From contig CAJMSO010000111.1 of the NCBI GenBank assembly GCA_905216075.1, positions 1 through 6,273 of the forward strand: 6,273 nt of DNA, in the 5' to 3' direction. The notes below the pieces were generated by a model, which had not been told where the DNA came from, did no database searches, and worked only from the letters and a program-made list of their open reading frames with translations. Each line of letters begins with the position of its first letter. Position 1 is the first letter of the stretch. This stretch comes from an uncultured bacterium (GTDB lineage Bacteria > Actinomycetota > Coriobacteriia > Coriobacteriales > Coriobacteriaceae). This document shows positions 1 to 5,441 of the stretch, piece by piece. A program made the position numbers and the translations under genes.

Positions 1-31
1 TCGGCATGAGCAGTGTCTCTTTGTAGTCCAT
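1..31 (-). CDS. ileS: Isoleucyl-tRNA synthetase, N-terminal 10 codons (partial)
   Basis: Only the first ten codons are in the window; they read MDYKETLLMP, which matches the usual IleS N-terminus (MDYKDTLLMP type). IleS charges tRNA-Ile in the cytoplasm. Two in-frame ATGs lie 6 bases apart (ending at 37 and 31). The AAGGAGGA site abuts the first, so the second, with proper spacing, is the likelier start and gives the canonical MDYK. The identification is strengthened by the T-box leader directly upstream with an ATC (Ile) specifier, and by divIVA upstream of that, the usual Bacillota order. The rest of the gene lies beyond base 1. Confidence 0.9.
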   Translation of the reverse strand, partial: MDYKETLLMP

Positions 32-48
32 CTTCATTCCTCCTTAAC

Positions 49-76
49 AAAAAAGACGCCCTGATCTAAGGACGTC
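49..76 (-). terminator. Conditional intrinsic terminator of the ileS T-box
   Basis: On the minus strand GACGTCC (70-76) pairs with GGGCGTC (55-61), with one G-U pair and an 8-base loop, followed by a run of six T (49-54). It ends shortly before the ileS ribosome binding site. Its 5' arm shares bases with the antiterminator arm, as expected for a T-box switch. Confidence 0.9.
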
Positions 77-252
77 ATCAACGCGGTACCACCTTAGTTC
101 ACACCGGGTCCCGGTGTGCCCTCTGCCTGCTAACGCGAGGCTGACGTGTCTTCCTACTGCATTCAGAAGACCGGCTCCAAAGTGATTCCCGTTCACCTGC
201 GCCGCAGATTTTCACCAGCCATCTGCTCTCTGTAGACTTGGTCAACGGACAT
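49..252 (-). promoter_or_regulatory. T-box leader (isoleucine specifier) of ileS
   Basis: Read on the minus strand, this is a full-length T-box riboswitch, which senses uncharged tRNA and controls read-through into ileS. The AGAGAG-type Stem I element is at 223-232. The likely specifier ATC (Ile) is at 184-186, in the context GGGAATCACT. The conserved AGTAGG linker element is at 153-158. An 8-bp hairpin (arms 100-107 and 111-118) precedes the T-box motif AAGGTGGTACCGCG at 82-95. Antiterminator arms CTAAGG (92-97) and CCTTAG (66-71) are perfectly complementary, and the second overlaps the terminator stem, so the two folds exclude each other. The exact 5' end and the promoter are not clear; transcription could start in the divIVA-ileS gap or read through from divIVA. 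Confidence 0.93.
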
Positions 253-270
253 GTCTTTTTCTTCGCCTTT

Positions 271-726
271 TCATTTATCCAACAGATCTGTGCCCGGAAC
301 AGGCACGCGCTCGAACTCATCGAGCAGGCGGCTGATCCGTTCCGTCTGCCTGCGCATCGTTCCCTTGGCATCCTCGGTCTCATCCGCAAGCTTGACGATA
401 TCGGCGAGCATCAGCCTGGCATTGAGCAGCGCTTCGCTGACGATCACGTCCGCGTTCTGCTTTGCCGTGGCGACGATCGTATTTGCTTCCTTCATGGCGA
501 TGGCGACCATCTGGGACGCGGCATCTTCTTTCTCACGCAGATGCTCCACGGGAGAATCCCCTCCCTTTCCCATGGCGCTCACCTGTTCCTCCAGCTGCGC
601 GCAGCGGTTTCGGTAAGCCTCATTGGAGCGTTCCAGACTGCTGATGTGCATATTCAGTTCCTCGATGAGGGCATCCACCTGATAACGGTTATAGCCATCC
701 TTCATCCGATCGAACTTCACACCCAT
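271..726 (-). CDS. divIVA: DivIVA-family cell division / polar scaffold protein
   Basis: A complete 151-residue protein, slightly shorter than B. subtilis DivIVA. DivIVA is a cytoplasmic coiled-coil scaffold that binds negatively curved membrane at septum and poles and recruits partners (known for the family). The N-terminal lipid-binding segment is recognisable: a short basic start, then GYNRYQVDALIEELN at about residues 11-25, equivalent to the FGYxxxEVDAFL motif. Heptad-rich coiled coil follows at about 25-50 and again through about 65-140, separated by a Gly/Ser/Pro hinge (GKGGDSP, about 53-59). The start is an ATG with a perfect GGAGGTGA site 5-6 bases upstream. It follows ylmH after only 15 bases and precedes the ileS T-box, the standard Bacillota order. 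The short C-terminus ends in VPGTDLLDK. Confidence 0.92.
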   Translation of the reverse strand: MGVKFDRMKDGYNRYQVDALIEELNMHISSLERSNEAYRNRCAQLEEQVSAMGKGGDSPVEHLREKEDAASQMVAIAMKEANTIVATAKQNADVIVSEALLNARLMLADIVKLADETEDAKGTMRRQTERISRLLDEFERVPVPGTDLLDK

Positions 727-741
727 CTTCTCACCTCCAAT

Positions 742-1491
742 TTAACAATAGACGAGTATCTCGATGACATAGCGGTTCTTCTTCGTCATCTTCTGTACGC
801 CCACAAATTGAAAGCGGCCATGCCCGCGAACGGAAACAGCACAGTTATTATCGCATAAAGCACTGCATTGTTCAAGAGGCAGGTCATTCACTTTTACCAT
901 TCCGCCTTCGATGAGCGAAGCCGCACGGGCGCGGGAAATGCGACAGATGGCGCTGACGATCGCATCCAGGCGCAGCGAAGAGACATTGCATTCGCGGCGC
1001 TGCACGCGAGGCGCGATATCCGGCACGCCCGCATACCGGGAAAAGCGCAGGCCGCTGCGGCGGATCATGGTGACCTGATCGATCAGATAAGCGCTGATGG
1101 GCTCCAGCGCCATCACATAGATCTCGTTTTCCTCGATGAGGATATCCCCCAGCTGCGCGCGGTCGATGCCCTGATGCATGAACGCCCCCAGCACATCGCG
1201 GTGCGTCAGCCGGCCGAAACGAGGCTGATACGACGCCTTGAGCACACAGACGGGAAACTCGATATCCATCTCGACAGGAAGGAGCGCATAACAGCGCCGC
1301 TGGGCATGGGCATATCCGCCCCAGCTGCGCTGCAGCCTGCTCTTGCCGCAGACCTGCTCCACGATGCGCCCTTCGCTCTCCGACAAAAAAGGGGTGAAGA
1401 TCACCCGGTTCTGGCGTTCACATGCCGCAAGCATGTCTTCCAGCCTCGCGATAAAATCCTCATGCCCCCGAAAATGCTCCAGACGGCTCAT
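742..1491 (-). CDS. ylmH: YlmH-like S4-domain RNA-binding protein
   Basis: A complete 249-residue protein. The N-terminal part (HFRGHEDFIARLEDM near the start, then a YlmH-specific central region with YAHAQRRCYALLP and a segment ending RFGRLTHRDVLGAFMHQGIDRAQLGDI) matches the YlmH family. An S4 RNA-binding domain occupies about residues 170-235 (LRLDAIVSAICRISRARA, then GGMVKVN). S4-domain YlmH proteins bind RNA; B. subtilis YlmH has been linked to ribosome-associated quality control, and the gene sits with division genes. The start codon overlaps the sepF stop as ATGA, implying translational coupling. A GGAAGG abuts the ATG, too close to be an ideal ribosome binding site, which also fits coupling. 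ylmG (YggT), usual between sepF and ylmH, is absent. Confidence 0.88.
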   Translation of the reverse strand: MSRLEHFRGHEDFIARLEDMLAACERQNRVIFTPFLSESEGRIVEQVCGKSRLQRSWGGYAHAQRRCYALLPVEMDIEFPVCVLKASYQPRFGRLTHRDVLGAFMHQGIDRAQLGDILIEENEIYVMALEPISAYLIDQVTMIRRSGLRFSRYAGVPDIAPRVQRRECNVSSLRLDAIVSAICRISRARAASLIEGGMVKVNDLPLEQCSALCDNNCAVSVRGHGRFQFVGVQKMTKKNRYVIEILVYC

Positions 1492-1907
1492 CCTTCCGCG
1501 CCGTTGTCCACGTTGATCTGTCCCTGCACGCCGATCTCAGCCGGAGAGCAGAGGATGACGTTCGTGCCGACCTTCTGGATCTTTCCATCAAGCGCGAACA
1601 CGACGCCGGTCAGAAAATCGATCGTGCGCTGAGCATATTCGCGGTCAAGCTTATGTAAGTTGACGACGACTGCGTTGCCTTCTTTCAGACGCTTGGCCAC
1701 CTCATCGGACTCCGAGAAGGAACGAGGCTCAAACAGCACCATCTTCGTCTTGGCCTTCATTGTATTCGCTGTATTCACATTTTTCGTCTTCGGCCTCTCG
1801 TAGCGGGAACGCGGCGTTTCTTCCACTTCTTCCTCCACTTCGAGGATATCGTCGCCCTCATCATCGATCGGTGCGACGAACTCTTTGAACTTATCTACGA
1901 CTCCCAT
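1488..1907 (-). CDS. sepF: Cell division protein SepF
   Basis: A 139-residue protein. SepF is a membrane-associated partner of FtsZ that arranges protofilaments at the septum. The N-terminus (MGVVDKFKEFVAP) is the amphipathic membrane-anchoring helix. It is followed by an acidic, disordered linker (about residues 15-30, DDEGDDILEVEEEVEE) and a basic stretch. The SepF beta-sandwich core spans about 55-130, with EPRSFSESDEVAKRLKEGN, AVVVNLHKLD, RTIDFLTGVVFALDGKIQKV and NVILCSP, all close to the family consensus. The open frame extends 8 codons upstream, but this ATG is chosen because GGAGGTG lies 6 bases before it and it gives the canonical MG(V/L)xDKFK start. It has its own apparent promoter and overlaps ylmH by 4 bases. 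Confidence 0.93.
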   Translation of the reverse strand: MGVVDKFKEFVAPIDDEGDDILEVEEEVEETPRSRYERPKTKNVNTANTMKAKTKMVLFEPRSFSESDEVAKRLKEGNAVVVNLHKLDREYAQRTIDFLTGVVFALDGKIQKVGTNVILCSPAEIGVQGQINVDNGAEG

Positions 1908-1931
1908 CAGGTACACCTCCAGTATAAGCAC

Positions 1932-1960
1932 ATTATAACATTTACCATGAAAAATAAAAA
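1932..1960 (-). promoter_or_regulatory. Putative sepF promoter with extended -10
   Basis: On the minus strand a perfect TATAAT lies at 1932-1937 and is preceded by TG one base upstream (TGTTATAAT, extended -10). Seventeen bases further upstream is TTTTTA (1955-1960), a poor -35. The extended -10 plausibly compensates. It lies in the AT-rich gap between the ylmC terminator and sepF, so the T-tract of one overlaps the -35 of the other. This is inferred from sequence only. Confidence 0.6.
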
Positions 1961-1997
1961 GTGGCTATGTTACAAAATGCGCAAAAAACAGCCACTT
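1950..1997 (-). terminator. Intrinsic terminator after ylmC
   Basis: Directly after the ylmC TGA, minus-strand AAGTGGCT (1990-1997) pairs perfectly with AGCCACTT (1959-1966) around a loop of about 23 bases, followed by a T-rich run (TTTATTTTT). The stem is short and the loop unusually long, so efficiency may be modest. Confidence 0.65.
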
Positions 1998-2237
1998 TCA
2001 GCACGTTGAGACAAGGATGACATCTTTTCCGACACGCACGATCTGCGAGATCCGCACCATTCGCTCCTCGCCGTGAAAGAACCAGGGAAACAGCCGTTTC
2101 ATGCCCGAGGGCCGGCTCATGACATAGAGCATGCAGATCTGATAATGCTCATCAAATTCCAGATCGCAGGGCATGCCGAGCAGCTCGCCATTGTCGACGC
2201 TGATCACATCTTTGGTACAAAACTCTGAGAACCTCAT
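1998..2237 (-). CDS. ylmC: YlmC/YmxH-family PRC-barrel protein
   Basis: A 79-residue protein. YlmC/YmxH proteins are small single PRC-barrel-domain proteins of sporulating Bacillota, of unclear molecular function, encoded next to sigG. The sequence shows the family layout: MRFSEFCTKDVISVDNGELLG (first beta-strands), then CDLEFD, a short insertion containing MSRPSGMKRLFPWFF, and a closing strand region RISQIVRVGKDVILV. The ATG at 2235-2237 is preferred to an immediately upstream GTG because GGTGAT lies just before it and the YlmC N-terminus is normally this short. It starts 44 bases after the sigma factor gene. ylmD and ylmE, which often follow ylmC, are missing here. Confidence 0.85.
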   Translation of the reverse strand: MRFSEFCTKDVISVDNGELLGMPCDLEFDEHYQICMLYVMSRPSGMKRLFPWFFHGEERMVRISQIVRVGKDVILVSTC

Positions 2238-2281
2238 CACATCACCAGTATCATCTTATGCGCCGAACGGATAAATGTGAA

Positions 2282-2539
2282 CTACTGATCCATCTGCCGC
2301 CGCAGCGAGCGGATCGCGTTTTTCTCCAGGCGGGACACCTGCGCCTGAGAGATCCCCAGCTCTGTCGCGATCTCCATCTGCGTCTGATCCTCGTAATACC
2401 GGCGGCGGATGATATCCAGCTCCCGCGCATTGAGCGCATGCATGCTCTGATGCAGAGAGATGACATCCCGCTCCTTAGCGATCTCATCATGCTCGTCCTT
2501 GATCTGATCGAGCAGATGGAGCTCATCCCCATCGCCATG
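2282..2539 (-). CDS. sigG: Sporulation sigma factor (SigG-like, possibly SigF), C-terminal fragment
   Basis: About 85 C-terminal residues of a sigma-70-family sporulation sigma factor, ending at the TAG at 2282-2284. Region 4 is clear: LNARELDIIRRRYYEDQTQ, then the helix-turn-helix GISQAQVSRLEK, which is nearly invariant in SigF/SigG. Upstream, GDELHLLDQIKDEHDE corresponds to the linker between regions 3 and 4. Synteny with ylmC and sepF argues for SigG, the late forespore factor. However, YYEDQTQ, LLDQI and the terminal QMDQ resemble SigF, so the paralogue is not certain. The gene is cut: upstream of about 2540 the reading frame enters DNA that encodes metH on the other strand. Loss of regions 2-3 is a contig artefact at the junction, not evidence of a natural pseudogene. 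Confidence 0.82.
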   Translation of the reverse strand, partial: HGDGDELHLLDQIKDEHDEIAKERDVISLHQSMHALNARELDIIRRRYYEDQTQMEIATELGISQAQVSRLEKNAIRSLRRQMDQ

Positions 2540-2545
2540 ACGCCG
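2516..2545. other. Chimeric junction between Bacillota and Coriobacteriia-like DNA
   Basis: Left of here the minus strand encodes a sporulation sigma factor; right of here the plus strand encodes metH. Both genes are truncated at this point, base composition rises, coding strand flips, and the species signal changes. Around 2519-2536 both readings are plausible (DGDELH on minus, ELIPIAM on plus, in the same codon register), so a short stretch of shared sequence may have driven the join and the exact base cannot be fixed. Confidence 0.8.
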
Positions 2546-3817
2546 GACGGCCCGGACATGGACGCCGTCGAGGCCGCCGTGCGCCGCTACGCCGGCAAGC
2601 CCATCATCAACTCGGTCAATGGCAAACAGCAGATCATGGATGAGATCTTTCCGCTAGTCGCCCACTACGGCACCAACGTCGTCGGCCTCACGCTCGACGA
2701 AGGCGGCATCCCCGATACCGCCGAAGCTCGCTTCGCCATCGCCGAGCGCATCGTGGCCGAGGCTGCCCGCTACGGTATCGGCCCAGACCGCATCCTCATC
2801 GACTGCCTGGTCATGACCGCCTCGACCAATCAACGCCAGGCCGAACAGATCCTGCGCGCCATGTCCCTGTGCAAGGAGCGTCTGGGCGTCAAATGCGCGC
2901 TCGGCGTGTCGAACATCAGCTTTGGTCTGCCTGCCCGCCCGCTGCTGGGCTCGGTCTTTTTGGCCGCCGCCTTCGGCGCGGGCCTGGACGCCCCCATCAT
3001 GAACCCGGGCTCCAAGCGCTTTATGGACACCGTTTACAGCTATCGCGTCTTGAGCGTTGAGGACGAGGGCTCGACCGGATACATCGAGCGCTACGCCGGC
3101 TGGACCGATCCGTACAAGATCGCCGCGAACCCGGCGGCGGCCCAGGCGGTATCGACCGACGCCGCGCCCGCTGCTGGCACCACCGGCACCGACGGCAACG
3201 ACGACCCGATTCGTCGCATGGTCGTCTCGGGCCGCAAGGGCGAAATCGCGGCCGAGACCGAGCGTCTGCTGGCAGACCACGACGCCATGGACCTCATCAA
3301 CAACCACTTTATCCCCGCCCTCGACGAGGTTGGCGTCCTCTTTGACCAGGGCAAGTTCTTCTTGCCGCAGCTTATGGCCTCGGCCGAGGCCGCGCGTGTG
3401 GGCTTTGACACCATCAAGCGCCTGATGCCCGCCGGCGAGATTGCCGACAAGGGCAAGATCTGCGTGGCCACCGTTAAAGGCGATATCCACGACATCGGTA
3501 AGAACATCGTCAAGATGCTGCTCGATAACTACGGCTACACCGTCTTTGACCTAGGCCGCGACGTCGACCCGCAAGAGGTGCTCAAGACCGTGCAGGAGCG
3601 TGACATTAAGCTCGTCGGCCTCTCGGCGCTTATGACTACCACGGTCGTCGCCATGGAGGAGACCATCAAGTTGCTCCATGCCGAGGTGCCGGGCGTCAAG
3701 ATCATCGTGGGTGGCGCCGTGCTCACCCCCGAATACGCCAAGCAGATCGGCGCGGACTACTACGCCAAGGACGCCGCCGAGAGCGCTCGTATCGCCGAAG
3801 AGGTCTTTGGGCAGTAA
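2516..3817 (+). CDS. metH: Cobalamin-dependent methionine synthase, C-terminal two thirds (5' truncated)
   Basis: About 433 residues that transfer a methyl group from methyl-tetrahydrofolate via cob(I)alamin to homocysteine, judged from domains. Numbered from the ATG at 2516, the later part of the pterin-binding TIM barrel is about 1-195 (GKPIINSVNGK 27-37, LTLDEGG 58-64, DRILIDCLVMTAS about 91-103, ALGVSNISFGLPAR about 128-141). An Ala/Thr/Asp-rich linker is about 204-232 and the B12 cap helices about 232-304. The Rossmann B12 domain (about 314-433) carries DIHDIG with the cobalt-ligand His at residue 325 (bases 3488-3490). No AdoMet-activation domain follows, as in the short MetH of gut anaerobes. 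The N-terminal homocysteine domain and barrel start are missing at the junction. The ATG at 2516 is not a real start; it has no ribosome binding site. A non-Hcy corrinoid methyltransferase is the alternative. Confidence 0.85.
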   Translation: MELIPIAMTPDGPDMDAVEAAVRRYAGKPIINSVNGKQQIMDEIFPLVAHYGTNVVGLTLDEGGIPDTAEARFAIAERIVAEAARYGIGPDRILIDCLVMTASTNQRQAEQILRAMSLCKERLGVKCALGVSNISFGLPARPLLGSVFLAAAFGAGLDAPIMNPGSKRFMDTVYSYRVLSVEDEGSTGYIERYAGWTDPYKIAANPAAAQAVSTDAAPAAGTTGTDGNDDPIRRMVVSGRKGEIAAETERLLADHDAMDLINNHFIPALDEVGVLFDQGKFFLPQLMASAEAARVGFDTIKRLMPAGEIADKGKICVATVKGDIHDIGKNIVKMLLDNYGYTVFDLGRDVDPQEVLKTVQERDIKLVGLSALMTTTVVAMEETIKLLHAEVPGVKIIVGGAVLTPEYAKQIGADYYAKDAAESARIAEEVFGQ

Positions 3818-3842
3818 CACAACGGAAACAACCGAGCACCAA

Positions 3843-3880
3843 AACGTGCCGCATGCGCCACTTGGCACGTGCGGCACGTT
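3843..3880. repeat. 38-bp near-perfect palindromic hairpin between metH and the UPF0210 gene
   Basis: AACGTGCCGCA (3843-3853) and TGCGGCACGTT (3870-3880) are perfect inverted arms of 11 bp. Inward pairing continues for 7 more positions with one G-T and one C-A mismatch, leaving a two-base loop. It starts 25 bases after the metH stop. There is no T-run on the plus side, but TTTT follows on the minus strand. It could be a terminator or RNA-processing hairpin for metH, or a REP-like dispersed palindrome. Confidence 0.7.
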
Positions 3881-3925
3881 AGAATAGATAAGACTATGCT
3901 CGTTTTGGCAGATAGGAGCGCAAGG

Positions 3926-5290
3926 ATGGCGATCACGCCCGCAGAAATCGCGGAAACCCGCGGCATGGTTGAGGAGCAGAACCTCGACATCAGGACCATC
4001 ACCATGGGTGTTTCGCTCATGGGTTGCGGTGACGAGAACCTCGACCGCATGTGCACGAAGATCTACGACCACGTGACGCACACGGCTGAGCATCTGGTCG
4101 AGACCGCCGAGAACCTCGAGCGCGAGTACGGTATCCCCATCGTCAACAAGCGCGTTTCCGTCACCCCGGTGGCGCAGATCGCCGCGTGCTGCAAGGATGA
4201 GGACCTCACCCCCATCGCGCATGCCCTCGACCGCGCGGCCGAGACGCTCGGCATCGATTACCTGGGCGGCTTCTCCGCACTCGTCCAGAAGGGCATCGGC
4301 AACGCCGACCGCCGCGTCATCCAGTCCATCCCCCAGGCGCTCGCTACCACGAGCCGCGTCTGCTCCAGCGTCAACGTCGCCAGCCTGCGCGCCGGCATCA
4401 ACATGGACGCCGTGCTCATGGCCGCCCAGACCATCATCGATGCCGCTAAACTCACGGCCGACCAGGATTCCGTCGGCGCCTCCAAGTTTGTCTGCTTTGC
4501 CAACATGGTCGAGGACTCCCCGTTTATGGCGGGCGCCGTCCACGGCGGTGGCGAGGCCGACGCCGTCATCAACGTAGGCGTCTCGGGCCCCGGCGTTATG
4601 GCCGCAGCCCTGGAGACGCTGCCCGACTCCGCATCGATGATGGAGGTTGCCGAGAAGATCAAGCAGACCGCCTTTAAGATCACCCGCGCCGGCGAGCTCA
4701 TGAGCCGCGAGGCCGCCCATCGTCTGGGTGTCGAGAAGGGCATTGTCGACCTGTCGCTGGCTCCCACGCCTGCCATCGGCGACTCCGTCGCGCGCATCCT
4801 CGAGATCATCGGCGTGGGCACCTGCGGTGGCCCGGGCACGACCTGCGCGCTCGCCATGCTCAACGATGCCGTCAAGAAGGGCGGCGTCATGGCCAGTTCC
4901 AGCGTCGGTGGCCTCTCGGGCGCCTTTATCCCCGTGTCCGAGGACGCCGGCATGATCGCCGCCGTCGAGGCTGGCGCGCTTTCACTCGAGAAGCTCGAGG
5001 CCATGACCTGCGTGTGCTCCGTTGGCCTAGACATGATTGCCATCCCCGGTGACACCCCGGTCGAGACCATCGCCGGCATCATCGCCGACGAGATGGCCAT
5101 CGGCGTCATCAACAATAAGACCACGGCCGTGCGCGTGATTCCCGCCATCGGCAAGGGCGTGGGCGACTGCGTCGAGTACGGCGGCCTGTTTGGCCGTGCG
5201 CCCATCATGCCGGTGAACCCCAACGCCGGCACCGTGCTTGCCCACCGTGGTGGTCGATTCCCGGCACCGCTGAATTCGCTGAAGAACTAG
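3926..5290 (+). CDS. UPF0210 (PFL) family protein
   Basis: A complete 454-residue protein, the usual length for UPF0210. The family is called PFL because its fold resembles pyruvate formate-lyase/glycyl-radical proteins, but no reaction is established. Seen in the sequence are the family N-terminus with EEQNLDIRTITMGVSL (about residues 15-30), RVSVTPVAQIA (about 78-88), GGFSALVQKG, VCSSVNVAS, and a Gly-rich core at about 296-345 (VGTCGGPGTTCALAMLNDAV, then SSSVGGLSGAFIPVSEDAGM). The tail is GRAPIMPVNPNAG and RGGRFPAPLNSLKN. The frame is open 19 codons upstream to a GTG, but this ATG has AGGAG 7 bases before it and matches the family start. In many Bacillota an ACT-domain UPF0237 gene lies directly upstream; here metH does, with a hairpin between, so it is probably its own transcription unit. 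A weak TTGGCA (3862-3867) with TAGATA (3885-3890), 17 bases apart, is a possible promoter. Confidence 0.93.
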   Translation: MAITPAEIAETRGMVEEQNLDIRTITMGVSLMGCGDENLDRMCTKIYDHVTHTAEHLVETAENLEREYGIPIVNKRVSVTPVAQIAACCKDEDLTPIAHALDRAAETLGIDYLGGFSALVQKGIGNADRRVIQSIPQALATTSRVCSSVNVASLRAGINMDAVLMAAQTIIDAAKLTADQDSVGASKFVCFANMVEDSPFMAGAVHGGGEADAVINVGVSGPGVMAAALETLPDSASMMEVAEKIKQTAFKITRAGELMSREAAHRLGVEKGIVDLSLAPTPAIGDSVARILEIIGVGTCGGPGTTCALAMLNDAVKKGGVMASSSVGGLSGAFIPVSEDAGMIAAVEAGALSLEKLEAMTCVCSVGLDMIAIPGDTPVETIAGIIADEMAIGVINNKTTAVRVIPAIGKGVGDCVEYGGLFGRAPIMPVNPNAGTVLAHRGGRFPAPLNSLKN

Positions 5291-5307
5291 CCTAGGGGTT
5301 CGGGCGA

Positions 5308-5441
5308 GGAGCCCCGGGGAGGGCAAATATATAAGGTCGCCTGCTCGGACAGTCCTGACTCGCACGGAGAGCACATTAAGTGCTCTCCGGCTCGTGCGGA
5401 ACTCGCGATCGACCTTATATATTTGCCCTCCCCGGGGCTCC
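5308..5441. repeat. 134-bp inverted-repeat element with 32-bp perfect arms and a nested hairpin
   Basis: Arms 5308-5339 and 5410-5441 are perfect reverse complements (outer end GGAGCCCCGGGGAGGGC, inner end AAATATATAAGGTCG). The 70-base interior holds a second hairpin: CGCACG + GAGAGCAC, a five-base loop ATTAA, then GTGCTCTC + CGTGCG with a five-base CGGCT bulge. The interior is not fully palindromic, so it is not a simple fold-back assembly error. There is no credible ORF inside. It begins 17 bases after the UPF0210 stop. It could be a MITE/REP-type non-autonomous element, a structured RNA, or a strong bidirectional transcription barrier. No clear target-site duplication is visible. Confidence 0.9.

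Noticed and set aside
238..1632. Long plus-strand ORFs (238-858 and 868-1632)
   Set aside because: They are antisense to divIVA, ylmH and sepF, whose minus-strand frames have recognisable family motifs and good ribosome binding sites; the plus products resemble no family.
1908..1931. Upstream in-frame extension of sepF
   Set aside because: It would place the start at or before the GGAGGTG site and next to the predicted promoter; the ATG at 1905-1907 has the right spacing and the family N-terminus.
2654..3513. Minus-strand ORFs opposite metH
   Set aside because: High-GC antisense frames; the plus-strand frame carries the B12 DxHxxG motif and pterin-binding motifs.
3869..3925. Upstream GTG start for the UPF0210 gene
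   Set aside because: It lies inside the hairpin, lacks a ribosome binding site and adds residues that do not match the family start.
3551..5232. Minus-strand ORFs of 389 and 324 codons opposite metH and the UPF0210 gene
   Set aside because: Shadows of GC-rich coding DNA; one also crosses the metH-UPF0210 hairpin and has low-complexity composition.
5308..5441. CRISPR array or transposase-bearing insertion sequence
   Set aside because: There is a single inverted repeat, no direct-repeat/spacer periodicity, and no room for a transposase gene.
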